NCBI GenBank assembly: GCA_010279815.1
Contig: QEOQ01000552.1
Coordinates: forward strand, 30,426-52,646
Direction of reading: 5' to 3'
Origin: Brachionus plicatilis
Lineage: Eukaryota > Rotifera > Eurotatoria > Ploima > Brachionidae
Length of the DNA: 22,221 nt
Below, piece by piece: positions 9,656-20,849 of the stretch; the stretch's first letter is position 1, and every line of letters starts with the position of its first letter. The notes below the pieces were generated by a model. It ran no database searches. It saw only the letters and a program-made list of their open reading frames with translations, and was not told the origin of the DNA. A program made the translations under genes and the position numbers.

Positions 9656-12600
9656 AATAAAGAGTAAGACGCATAATTTATAAGAGAAAAAAAATGGAAG
9701 ATGTCTAAAAATCACCTATATTTTTTGAGACAGCTTGAACGAAACACATAGAAAGATAAAAAAAACATAAATAAAGAACAAAACATGTAGGAAAATTTTG
9801 ATTTAATAAAAGAGAAAAAACATATAAATTTTCAATATCAAATATTTTTTTCACACAAAATAATGAAAGCTTTAATTTTTTCATTTGATTTTTAATGAAA
9901 ATGTTTAATAGTTATCAAAGAAAAAAAATGTCAATTTTCTCTGTGATTTAAAAGTTAACAAAGATCTAAAAAACCTGTAGGCGTTTATTCAAAAATCTTT
10001 TTGAACTATTTTAATTTTTAATTAAAAGAGAAAAAATTTTCACTAAAAATATTTCAGATTTTATCCAATTTTATTAATAAAAAAAATTGTTAAAAATCCC
10101 TGGGCGTTCTATTGCTGAGGACAATTTTTTATTAAAATAATTTGAGATTTTTGATTAAAAAGAAAAATCGAGCATATTTACTGTTTTAATTCCAAATTTT
10201 AGCTTTTTAACCAAAAGTTTTAACTTTATCCGGAAATTAAGTGTAATTATTCCAGAAGATCATTAATACTAATCTAATTTTTTTTTGAATAAAAATAGCC
10301 GAACAAAAAAATATCTGCCGCGGAGAACCACTCTTATTTTTCAAAAATCATTCAGTGGGACATTGTGTCTATTAAACTAAGTCAACTTCATTATTTAATT
10401 TAGAAAAAATTAAGAATAATATTTTCTAGCATTATCTTTTCAATATTTTATCAATATTCATTTGATTTAGTTTTTTTCTTATTTTTTTACTTTTGCTTAT
10501 GCTTTTTTTTCGTTTTTTTAAGCTTTGCTTTTTTTGCTTAATTTTACTCTTCTTAGTTTAAAAAATTAATAAATTTAATTTAAATTCACAATACCAAATA
10601 ATAACAAAAACAAAACTACCAAAAATTTGAAAAAATTGAATTTTTTTGAACTTTGACATTTAAAACATCAAACATTTTTTACACTAAAAATTAGCATATA
10701 TTTGAATATTTATAGGCCTTTTTATTTTTGGTCAAACTCTGAAGCCAATATTCAAATTAGTTAATAATGAATTCTATTGCACAAGTTCAAAAAACAATTA
10801 AGGTTTTTGAAAAATTTATTCTAGAAAAAGCTTTGAATTCGTTAATTTATTTTTTTACTTAAAATAATTAAGTATTTGGAAAAATTAAAAATTTTTTTTT
10901 GATATAACCTTATAAAATTAAGAAAATGAGTGTATTTTAAATGCTTAATGATATTAATTCGTTGAGCAATAAAAAAATTAAGAGACAGGAAAAAATCTAA
11001 AAAATAAAGTAAAATCAAGATATTTATCTTTATTTACTTAAAATCTATTTCATAATTTCTGTATATTTGTAGCTTTATTTGTAAACAAGAAGAAAAACTA
11101 AATAAATACTATAGAAGCGATTGGCAAAAGGTCATATCTGAAAGGAACAATTACAAATATTTACTCAAACACAAGCTCAAGTTTTAAGCGTTATCATGAC
11201 AGTATTACTCTGCTAGTAAATATTAACAAATTAGTTAAAGGGAATTTTTTAATTTTACCTAAATAAATGAACAAAAATTCATGGTTCTTTTTTAATTACC
11301 GTCAATCAAAAATTTTAGTTTGCTTGAAAAAAAAATCTTATTTTTTTTTTAAATAGTTCTGAGTAGTCGAAACCTTTTCATCATTGCTTTAAGCTTTGGT
11401 ACATAAATATAAAAGAATAACAAAAAGTGAGAAAAAATTGAATTTTTTTACTTTTTAAAAAGAATAGATAATAAATAAAAATATTTATAATTTATGGTTT
11501 AATATTTGGTATTTATTGATTTCTAATCTTTAAAATCAAAGGAAGAGCTTCTTAAAAGTGTAAACAGTTAAAGTAAATTTTAGTAAAAAATTTTGCTAAA
11601 ATTACGATTAAGTAATTGAAATATTAAATTAGTTTGAGAACACTTGGGCTCATTACGTACTAAATCGAATTCGAAACTTGAATCGATTAATCAAACATTC
11701 AATATATAGATAAATCTATTGGAAATATTGATTAATTGAAAATATTTTGGTTAGTTGGAATTTAATTAAACCCCCTAAAATAGAATGAAAACTCTTTATT
11801 CTCTTGTTTACAACATTATACTCGGTTTATCATTAAGTAATCATTAAAGATAAAATATTATTATAAATATATTTTCTTTTAATTTTTTTTTCTATTTAAA
11901 TTCGTTTAGTTCTTGGAGGCTTTATTATTTTTGAACAAAGATAAAAAAGTACCAAAAGAAAAAAACTTTTGCTCTTCTTTTCAACATGTTTTGTTTTAAA
12001 ATTTCCGAATATCCGAGTTTTATAGTTCAAATTTTCATCGACTCCAAAAATTTCGGTAATTTTTCTTTTATTTTTCTCATTATTTATAAAAAATAAAAGT
12101 TTCCCAATCAATTTAAGAATGCTTTTTTAATTCAATCGATTATAACTAATATTTATTTATTGGAATAAAATTATACAAGTGCTACAAAATTCAATTTAAA
12201 AAGATTAAACAATTAAAAGATAGAGATTATTTGCAAAGTAAAAAAGTAAATAAACTTTGAATCCAGAAATTTCATTTAGATACAAAATAACTAGAAAATA
12301 AATTTTATTTGTTTTTTAAAGCTATTCAATGTGAATCTAAATTATTTCTTTCATTTTTTTCAAAATAAAATTTGCTCAATTTAAGTCATTAATTTTTGTT
12401 TAGTTATGAAAATTTACAGAATCTGAGACCAAAAAATTTTATTACCAGAAGCAAATTAAATTTTAATTATGAATTTTTTTTTGCGATTTTTGTATTTAAT
12501 TTAAAAGGTTATATGATATTGTTTTATGTAATAGTTTATATGCATCCAGAAAAGTGCCTAATGATATATAAAAATTTTAAAGACTAATTTAATTTGTGCT

Positions 12601-12939
12601 AGTTTGAAAGAAAAAAAATTGCAATGTTTTAGGAAAATAATTAATTTTCAACTTGTATTCTAAAGCAATTAAGATTATTTTAATGAAGCTTACTGTTTTT
12701 GAAATCTCCTAAACGAATGTTTAAAAATTTATCTTTTCAAATTAGTTTTTTAATTTCTAACACAAATTGTTTTTAAGATTATGCAATTTGTTTTTGTTTG
12801 ATTTTTATTTAAAACTAAACAAATTTGTTTTTCGAAAATTGTGAATTTAAACTTTTTATTTAATTTCTTTTTTCAACCTTAAATTAAAGCTAATCTTAAA
12901 TTTATTAAAAAGATTGTTAATTTTTTTTTTTGATAATAT
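9656..12939. other. AT-rich stretch, nothing recognised
   Basis: No gene, RNA or repeat I can support. Open frames of 60-70 codons occur at 11896-12111 (minus) and 12396-12587 (plus), but their products are Lys/Phe/Asn-rich and such runs are expected by chance in DNA this AT-rich. A copy of the string TTTTAACTTTATCCGGA near 10217-10233 resembles half of the palindrome at 548-579. A long T-rich tract with CTTTTGCTT-like units lies at 10470-10560. Confidence 0.5.
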
Positions 12940-13195
12940 TTTTGCCTAAGACGCTAAGCGAAGTGCGATGCTTACTAAACTCGATCAAGCTGCAGAACCA
13001 ATTGTCATCCGAGTACCTGAGGCCACTTAACTTATTTTCCAAAATTTGTTTTTATTCTTAAATTTAATGGTACCAACACTTTTCTAAATACTTAAAACGC
13101 GTCACCTTCGGATTGGGTTTATGCGTGCTCTTAAAGTTCATTTTAGTCGTTAAGGTGCCAGAGAAATTTAAGAGTTATATCAGGAATTTGTTTTT
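12940..13195. other. Unexplained higher-complexity block
   Basis: Two pieces (12950-13030 and 13095-13180) have much more balanced base composition than the DNA around them. The + strand is open for about 40 codons across the first piece (…KTLSEVRCLLNSIKLQNQ…). The minus strand is open for about 37 codons across the second (…TKMNFKSTHKPNPKVTRF…), ending near an AA|GTATTT donor-like site. I recognise neither product. It could be an old exon, a transposon relic or a conserved non-coding element. Confidence 0.3.
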
Positions 13196-13453
13196 TAATT
13201 TATATCTTTTTTACTAGTTACACTATTCATTTAAATTTTTTTGTTTAAAATTTTAACTTTTCAAAACTGTTTAAAGGTCATTTGATACACTCGATGCTGT
13301 ATCATCTACAAATTTTATGCAAATTTAGATATTTAACTGCCTTTTCAAATCGTTTAAGCTCTATTTTCAAAATAATTTCGAAGAAAGCCTAAGAAAGAAC
13401 TACCAATACCGTAATCAATGAATTTTAAATGTAATAAATTTGAGTCTATAGAA

Positions 13454-13532
13454 GAGTTGTTTAAATGTCACAAGTCCAAAGTCCTAGAACAGACTTGGAC
13501 TTGAATTGGTACCTGGGACTTTTAAACAACTT
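13454..13532 (+). mobile_element. Small palindromic repeat, copy A (79 bp)
   Basis: It begins GAGTTGTTTAAATGTCACAA and ends GGGACTTTTAAACAACTT, so its ends are imperfect inverted repeats. The interior is made of AAGTC/GACTT units. It aligns along its length with the reverse complement of 21859-21965, with about 25 bases missing in the middle. Two copies with shared ends and no coding capacity indicate a MITE-like family. Confidence 0.75.
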
Positions 13533-16500
13533 TGTTTTAAAATATCAAAAATTTTTTCTATATAATCAATTTACAAAAAAAAACAATTGTCATTTTTTTC
13601 TTGAGCTTTAATCAATTCAAATCAGATCAAAAAATTTTATTTAGAAAAATTAAAATTTTACAAAATTTATTTATTAAGCTGTTAAATTTCTGGTATGAAA
13701 AAATGGTATTTTAGATTCCGATATTCTAGTTTAATTTTGATGTATGTAAAATCAGATTTATACTTGGCACCCGTTGTTTTTAATATTTACACGCTTTCTA
13801 TAAATTATGATCTTATCAGATTATTTGAAACGATAGATTTAGTTAACTAAATCAATAGGTATTATCAGCAAGAATTATTCTCATGCTAATCACACTCATC
13901 AATAATGAGCTAAAGAAAACAATTTTGATCCGACCTGGTGGGGAAGTTTTCCAAATCAGCTCTAAAAACAAACCACAGTTATTCTGTATTTTTCATGAAT
14001 TTAATCACATGTATACCATTTTAAAATCTGGTTCTAGAGGCTGAATTGTAATTCTGTTTTAGATGGCTTCTGATCGAGCACGATTAAAATTCATCGACCC
14101 CATTTTTTTTAATTGTGCGGACTAGTTTTGAATTCTTTTTTGGTTAAGGAAATAATTTAATTTCGATTTTTGTTTTAGATAAGGCAAAAATGTCTGTTAA
14201 AGCGTAGTGTTATTTTTTTAAGGCGGAATAATTGGAAAAATATTTTCGAACTAAAAATGGAATGTTTATTCAATTAGGAAATTTTTCTGTTGTTGTTCTG
14301 TTATGTGTTTTTCTTGGCTTAAGCTCTTTTAATTCTCCCCCAATTTTTAAAGTTTTTTTTGTTATCAACTTCCATGGTTTCAAGCGTTCAGAAAGAAGCC
14401 TTTTATTTTCATTGAAAAATTAATAATCAGGTGCCATTTCTATCATTTTCGCTAAGGTTTTTTTATTTTAAATGAAGTCTAAAATAAAAAATGCAAATAA
14501 AGTGAACTGTCCGAAAAATATTAATGATAAAAAATTTCTAAGAATTATTTTTATTTGTTTTTCTCTCTTTCTAATTCCAACTGAACCGAGATAATTTTTT
14601 CTGGACTAAAAAAATATTAATTATTTGCTTAATTAAAATTTTATTAAAAAAATTGAAAGTGAGCGATTTTTATGAATGATTAATTTTATGGATAGTTTTA
14701 ATGACATCTCGTGAACAATCGTCCCTAGAGGAACCAGTGTATAATCTAAATTTCAATCAATACTTAAATTAGCAACCAAAGGAATTAGATTTAATCTTAT
14801 GAACACTTTAGATTAGTTAAAAACGGATTAATTATAAGATAAACGTGGTGCGTCCTGTCAAAATCAAATGCGAAATTCCTCTTCTGATTACTCTGATCCA
14901 CACGATCTATTTTTTTTGCTAGAAATCAAAAACCAACTGATCAGAAAAAAAACAATACCACATGAAAATTTCGGCTTTAGAAAAAAAATAGATAAATTTA
15001 AGATTTTTTTAAGTGTCTTTGATTATTTGACTCAGAATTAAAATCGCTTATATTTAAGTCTTTTTAATTTAATTGCAAATTTTTTTTGATATTAAAATTT
15101 ATTACCTACCAAAATTATTCAAATGATGTTTATTTTCATGTTTTATTACTAGTCGGTTATTCATTGAAGATAACTGTTAACACATTTAGTGATTTTATCT
15201 ATTTTTGTTAAAGCCCAAAAAACCGCTCATGATTTATTTAGGTTGTGGATGAGACTATTAAAAAAAAATTTGCTAAAAAAGTAATTCAGATTTGTCAAGG
15301 GTCCAGTTGACACTGCCATTATTTGTTAAAAAATGAAGTCTAAGAATGAGTAAAAGTAATGCAAAAAATTCGATCACTGACCTTAATATTGGACTCAAGA
15401 TTGTCATTGAAGCTTATCCTTAAGGAATTTTAAAATAATTGAAATTAATTTTAACTTTTTCAGTTTTGAATAGCTGCTCTTGAGATATCTGTAGACGTAT
15501 TCAATTAAACCAAGTACTTTGAAAAGGTTAAAAACTAATTTTTCGAAATAAATATTTTTTTTGTAAAGAAAAAATTTAAGAAGATTTGATTTTTGAATAG
15601 AATCCTTAGCTAAAATTTAATCCTTAGATGACTAATACGGATTATTTATTGCAAGAAAAAGAATGCAAAGAATTATGTAAGTGACAGAGCCTTGAAAAAT
15701 ATACATTATTCTAAATTATTTTTTTAACAAGATTTTTTTTGGAATTCGTAAATTTTGTACAAAGATAAAATCAGTTTTAGAACAGATAGAGATTGGCCTA
15801 CAGCTTTTAATAGACAGGTCCTGCCAAGATTTCAATTAGAAAAAATATTCTAAATAATTCAAATTATTCATTAAGAATATTTCCAATTAAAATAAACACA
15901 TTTTAGTTTGGTGCCGGTCAAAACGAAAAACCCTTTTTCGCAAAATTTGACTGAATTTTTAGCTAGTTATAAATAAGAACGCTGGATTGGGAGTCTTACT
16001 TTAATTTTTTTTTGTAATTTAAATGATCATTTTTAAACAAAAAAAATTATAAATACAAAAAGTTAGCTTTAATTCTTTAATTTTTTTTAGTAAAAATTAG
16101 AAATTTAGGTACAGAAAAAATAAATTCAAGAGGATAGTGCGGTGGAGAAACAAATAAAATTTGTGAATTAGAAAACGATGAGGAAAATTTGCGATTAAAT
16201 TTTAATGGCATATTTTTTTTTGTCACCAAAAATATACTTTTAAACAAAAATCATTTATCTCTTATAAAAAATCATCTTTTAATTAAGTTCAATTTATAAG
16301 CTTAATATATATGTGAATGTACAAAACGTTGTTTTTTAAATTCTAATTTCAATAATTTTCGTACCAGTCTTCTGCCTTTGGTTTTCTGCCGCACTTTTTT
16401 TGGAAACCAATATTTCTAAAGCTAATACAGATTTGAATCAGTTTATTCTTGACTGCGGACAGCTACAATTTAATTGAAAATTTTTCAAATAATTTATACT

Positions 16501-17319
16501 TTTATCAAATTTTTCAAATATAATTCAAAAACTTTAACATGTACAGGTGCTTAATTGCCATTTAGCTATATTTAACTCTATCCTCTTTATACATCTATTG
16601 AGTAAATTAAATTGATCAAAATCAAATTTAAAATTCGTTATAAATTTAGAATTCAATCATTTTATAATTTTTAATTGGAGCATAAGTGACTTTTTATAAT
16701 TAAGAATATTTTTAAAATTCAAAAATTTTTCGTACATTTAAAATTTTTTTTCATGCATGTAAACATATTTTGTAAAGATAATTTTCTTTGGTGAAAAAAA
16801 AATACAATGGTAAGAAATAGAAATTATTCCAATTTATTTTTTATTTAATTTCATATGAAATTTTATTTATTTTTATAATTTACCAGAAATAAAAATTAGA
16901 GTTAAACTATTGATCCGGTGTTCTTGTCTTACTTAAGTAAAAAATTCTGCTTAATTTGTTAAGAATATTTGTTGGTCGTTTCGACCAGAGGCTTTATTAA
17001 AAAAAAATCTGTCAAATAAGTAAAATTTTTTAAAAATTTATTTTAAATTATTCATTGTTAAGTAATTTTTAAGATGATAAAAATTTTTTCATCAGATAAA
17101 TTTATCAAAAATTTTTACTAAGAGACTATAATTATTAAACAGGTCTTTTTTTTTAAAAAAAGAATCAAAACTTGGCTTTTTTGATAGATTTTAAGAATTT
17201 TTTTATATGACTGAATTTAAAAGAAAAATCAATTGAAAAAAAATCGAATAAATGATGCTTTATTAAGTTGAATAGAAAAAAATATATAGAAGAAATTCTC
17301 TTTTGCTTAGTTGGCGTTC
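13533..17319. other. AT-rich stretch with scattered unexplained blocks
   Basis: No gene can be supported. Patches of more balanced composition occur at about 13920-14100, 14690-14910, 15290-15410, 15780-15830 and 16355-16455. Each has short open frames and acceptor-like strings, but none gives a recognisable protein. At 14871 the + strand opens MRNSSSDYSDPHDLFF and stays open for 58 codons; on the other strand a good acceptor (TTTTTGATTTCTAG, ending near 14921) leads into an open frame KKIDRVDQSNQKRNFAFDFD. At 16455-16360 the minus strand has a CCGCAG acceptor-like site, then NKLIQICISFRNIGFQKKCG up to a GTACGA donor-like site. These are candidates for linker exons or relics, nothing firmer. 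Confidence 0.4.
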
Positions 17320-17640
17320 GATTTGTATGTCAGTTGATGTTTATGTTTTTATTAAAATGTGTGTGTGTTTAATCCTTTGAAAAACACGTACATTGTTTTT
17401 ACTATTTTGGTTTTGAATTAAATTAGGCTAGGTTAGAACCAGGCCGGGTTTTGTCCAGGTCAAATATTGTTTATCTGCACTAATGAAGTTACGGTAATGA
17501 CGAATGCGGTGCGGAACGTCACTTTACGCCCAGTTGTTAGTGTCAACGCCTTGTCTTATTAATTCTTGATTGTACATGTTGACTCAAGGCATTGGGTTTC
17601 GTTCAAAAACTGATGCTCTCATTTCTACACTCAAAACTTG
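17320..17640 (+). promoter_or_regulatory. CpG-containing, GC-richer stretch: promoter or enhancer candidate
   Basis: Composition changes sharply here, with about eight CpG dinucleotides between 17440 and 17600, whereas CpG is rare around it. It lies 200-500 bases upstream of the CR1 exon. Visible motif-like strings are CAGGTCAA (nuclear-receptor half-site type), TTGTTTATCTG (forkhead/GATA type) and GAACGTCACT (CRE-like, read as AGTGACGTTC on the other strand). A short GT repeat is at 17358-17368. Translation in all frames gives only short open runs (e.g. 21 codons from the ATG at 17497). Its role as promoter or 5' UTR is inferred from position and composition. Confidence 0.4.
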
Positions 17641-17838
17641 ATATCTCTCAAATCCCGTTCTCTTATCAAATAAAAAGCTAATTATTTTTTTAGATGAAAA
17701 AAACATGACGAATCGACGTTCATTAGCTATTTCATTTCATAAGATTTGCCAAGAAATTAAATGAGAATTTTAATTAAACAAATCATTAAATTACCAAAAC
17801 ATTAGCTTCTGAAATTATTTTTCAAATTAAACGCCACA

Positions 17839-17988
17839 ATGAAAGTTACAATTTGCTTCGACCATGTTAAAATTATAGTGCCATGTGGTAATCAAACAAA
17901 TGAGGACGATAAAATAAATAACAATAATTTGAAAGTGAGTGACGTGATTGAAAATGCCATACTGCGGTACAAAAAAGCAACTGGAAAA
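17839..17988 (+). CDS. PAR-3 CR1 (N-terminal oligomerisation domain) first coding exon
   Basis: The exon runs from ATG at 17839 (context CACAATG) through 50 codons to the donor GGAAAA|GTAAAT (GT at 17989-17990), phase 0. It begins MKVTICFDHVKIIVPCG, the diagnostic start of PAR-3 proteins (MKVTVCFG…VPCG), and ends VIENAILRYKKATGK, matching the RYxKA helix. CR1 is a PB1/DIX-like fold that polymerises PAR-3 head-to-tail. The loop after PCG carries an Asn/Asp-rich insertion of about a dozen residues (NQTNEDDKINNNN). The second half of CR1 (the GILD…DD segment) should follow in the next exon; I did not find it before the window ends, so the intron is probably over 4.2 kb. It reads away from the PDZ-encoding gene at 4069-6718, which is on the opposite strand. 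Confidence 0.85.
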
Positions 17989-19599
17989 GTAAATTTTTTT
18001 TTATTCTATTAAATTAGAAATTAACATTTTTGGTCTAAAAATGAGGTTGAAATTTTTGAGCTTGTCACTCTCATCATAAATTTGGAAGATATGTGAATTT
18101 TAGTTAAAAAAAATTTTCAATTGATATTTTTTTTTTAATCATTAAAAAAAGTTTGACATTATTTAAAAAATTATTGAGAAATTTTGTAAAAACTTCAAAT
18201 AAAATGCTTTTTTTTCTTAATATTTTAATTTTAAAAATTACCTTTTAAAATATTTAAAAAAAAATCTTTAAATCTTTGAAAGTAAAGAAAAACTCGAAAA
18301 ACAATTTATTTTAGATTAATCCTACTGTTCAAGAGTAAAACAAAATAATGTATTAATAATTAGTGTTTAAAAATCTATTCGCATTCATTTAAGTGATTCT
18401 TTTTTTAAAGATATTTAAATCGTTTTATATTATTTCAACTAAAAAAACAAAAAATTATTGATAATTCATTTTTCTAAAGCAATTTTTCAATGTTATTTTT
18501 GAATATTTTAGATACAATAATTTAGATTGCAAAAATATTTTTTAATGTAGCACTAGTGTTTTCTAGACCCCGTTATTAAAATTTTAAATCTCAATATCAT
18601 CTGAATGAATGTTCCACAATAAATACTGAGTGTTTTATTTTGACGATTTTTACGTAACCTATTGAAAATTTAAAAAATTCACTCTTCTTCACTTTCACTC
18701 CTAGTCATTTTTTTTAAATTTTATTTGTCTTTCTAGTGTTAAGAAATTAAATTTTTTTATTTTAAACGAAAGAAATTAGTTTTTGACGCATTACTAAAAT
18801 ATTTTTTGTTGAAAAAACTTTTTTCAGTTTTTATTTATGAATGCATTTTAAATAAAAAAAAATTAGAAGACCGACTAAGTTAGTATTTAATTAGCTCGCT
18901 TACTTTAAATTCGAATTGTTTTCTCTTTTTTTTAATTAATTTTTTGAAGAAAAAAACTAAAAAAAATAATATCACCAAAATAACTCCAATACAAGGTCTA
19001 CATAAAAACGTTCACATTAATTTTTGAACAATCATCTAGTTTAACATGGTTAAAAATTTCACAAACATTTTATTAACTAATTAGTAACTAAAACAATAAA
19101 AATAAAAAGCATAAAAATTTAATTTTATATTTTAAAAACCTTTTTTTTCTATGTTGATTATGTTATTTCCAAAAGGTTTTTTTAAAAATATTTGCACTGA
19201 GCACTCAATGAAAAAACAGTTGATTTTGTTATTTAGAATGATTATTAAAAATGTGAAAATTTAAAAATAACGTGACTAAATCAAGATTTTCTTTTTAGCA
19301 TATTCGCATATTTATTTAGTTTTAGTGTTTAAAAAACTACAACATTTTGATCACATTTTTGGGGTAGACCATAATTTTAGCCCAACTCAAACACATTTGC
19401 TCGTGTTTTTACACAAACAAAAAGTTTAGTTAAATTATTATTTCTTTAAATTAAAAAATAATTAGTCACGGCTTTTTTTAAACAGTTGTACTAATTTAGT
19501 TTCTAAAAAGATTAAAGCTAAGCTTAAAATCTGTTTCATGATTAAAATAGTCAGATAAAATAAACTTATCCAGTTTTTAAACACGAGTCAAATCAAATA
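17989..19599 (+). other. AT-rich intron-like sequence after the CR1 exon
   Basis: This follows the donor of the CR1 exon and is presumably its first intron. It is A/T-rich with long homopolymer runs. I found no second CR1 exon, RNA gene or repeat in it. Confidence 0.45.
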
Positions 19600-20060
19600 T
19601 TTTGGTAAAAGGTTACACAAATTCTGATTTTTCAATGATATTTGATGCGAATGCCTTACATTTTTGGCCTTGTAATTGATAGATCAAAGCCGCTTGATAT
19701 TTAAAAGCGTAAAAGATAAATTAGATTTAAACTGGAAATTTTCTCACTATTTGCATCTTAAACTTTTGATTGAAATCCAAATCATTTTGAAAATCAATAG
19801 ATATTTTGCCTGATGGTCATTATTAAAAGCCTGCTCAAATCGATCTAGATAAGAGATCATTTGAAGAATACCAACTGATATTTGGCGCCATAAGTTTATT
19901 TTGAAATAATCAATGTTTGAGAAAATTTTCAATTCTATTCTCTTATGTATCAATCACCTGGAATCTTATGGTAGGATATTTTCAATCAAATTTTGACGTG
20001 TTCAAAAGTTTAATTTATCGCGGATAAATCAACCTCAGACTCGCTCTCTATGAGTAGAAA
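19600..20060 (-). pseudogene. Unidentified minus-strand coding relic
   Basis: Composition is more balanced than the flanks. A 68-codon open frame (19953-19747) includes INLWRQISVGILQMISYLDR and FEQAFNNDHQAKYLLIF. Another frame continues NDLDFNQKFKM just after, and a further open piece lies downstream near 19690-19620 (AALIYQLQGQKCKAFASN). The pattern of plausible protein pieces in shifting frames suggests a decayed gene or transposon. I do not recognise the family. Confidence 0.35.
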
Positions 20061-20849
20061 ATTAATTTAACTAGACATGTATCAAAATTTATTTTCCACA
20101 ATTTTTTTTTTCAGCCAGCAGAGTTAAATATTTGGTTTTATAATAAATCTAATATTTATTGTACCATTATAATTTCTTTTTTCTTTATTTTTTTTTTTGA
20201 TATTCGATAGTCTTCAGTCGAATTTTAATTACTCAAGTTTCTGTTAGTTTAACTTGTAAATTTTTAAAATAACTTGGCCAATTTAATCTAAATAGAACTA
20301 ATGATTGTCCATTTGACTGAAGTCAAATTTTATTTTGTAAAAAACTGGGTTTTATTTTGTACGGCAAAATGTTTTATTTAAATAAATATTTTAATATTTA
20401 GTTAAATCATGGCTTTGATAAATATATATGTAAAGTAAATACAATTTTTTTCAAATTAAATTATATATTTTCTTTTCTGTCAAACTTTGAAAAATAATTT
20501 AGTTTTTGCCTCCCATAGTTTAAGGCTAAATTTTCAAATTAAATAAAAGTTACAACAATTCCAGTTTTTTTTATTTGTTGTTGTTTTATTACGTATAATC
20601 AATTTTGTTTATTTCGTGATGCTTTAACTTTTTTTCAATGATTAAAATTTAAATACTGTTTCTTAGGCACGTTAGAGAATTCTATTATCAATTTATACTC
20701 CGATTTTATTTTTTATTTTTAAATTTTTAATGAAAAAGATTAATTCTTTCTAAAAAATGAAATAGATGTTTAATTAAGTATTATAATTAATTTCTTAGCC
20801 GGATATCATTCAGACCATAATCAATATTTAGTTTCTAACAGTTTATCTA
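20061..20849. other. AT-rich stretch, nothing recognised
   Basis: No gene or RNA seen. The sequence is A/T-rich with stops in all frames and ends at the LINE relic that begins near 20850. Confidence 0.5.

Noticed and set aside
11896..12587. Open frames at 11896-12111 (-) and 12396-12587 (+)
   Set aside because: The products are Lys/Phe/Asn/Ile-rich with background-like composition and no motif, splice context or conservation signal. Chance frames are the simpler reading.
12950..13020. 5S rRNA-like strings (AAGCATCG and GTACTCGGATG on the minus strand)
   Set aside because: They occur in the wrong order for 5S rRNA and no stem structure fits.
14232..14423. A 63-codon + strand open frame with a hydrophobic middle (VVVLLCVFLGL)
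   Set aside because: The hydrophobic run follows from T-rich codons. No signal-peptide context, family or splice support.
14695..14745. A minus-strand DDCSRDV string that recalls the second half of CR1
   Set aside because: The residues before it (LYTGSS) lack the required GILD segment and those after it do not match CR1, so the similarity is probably chance.
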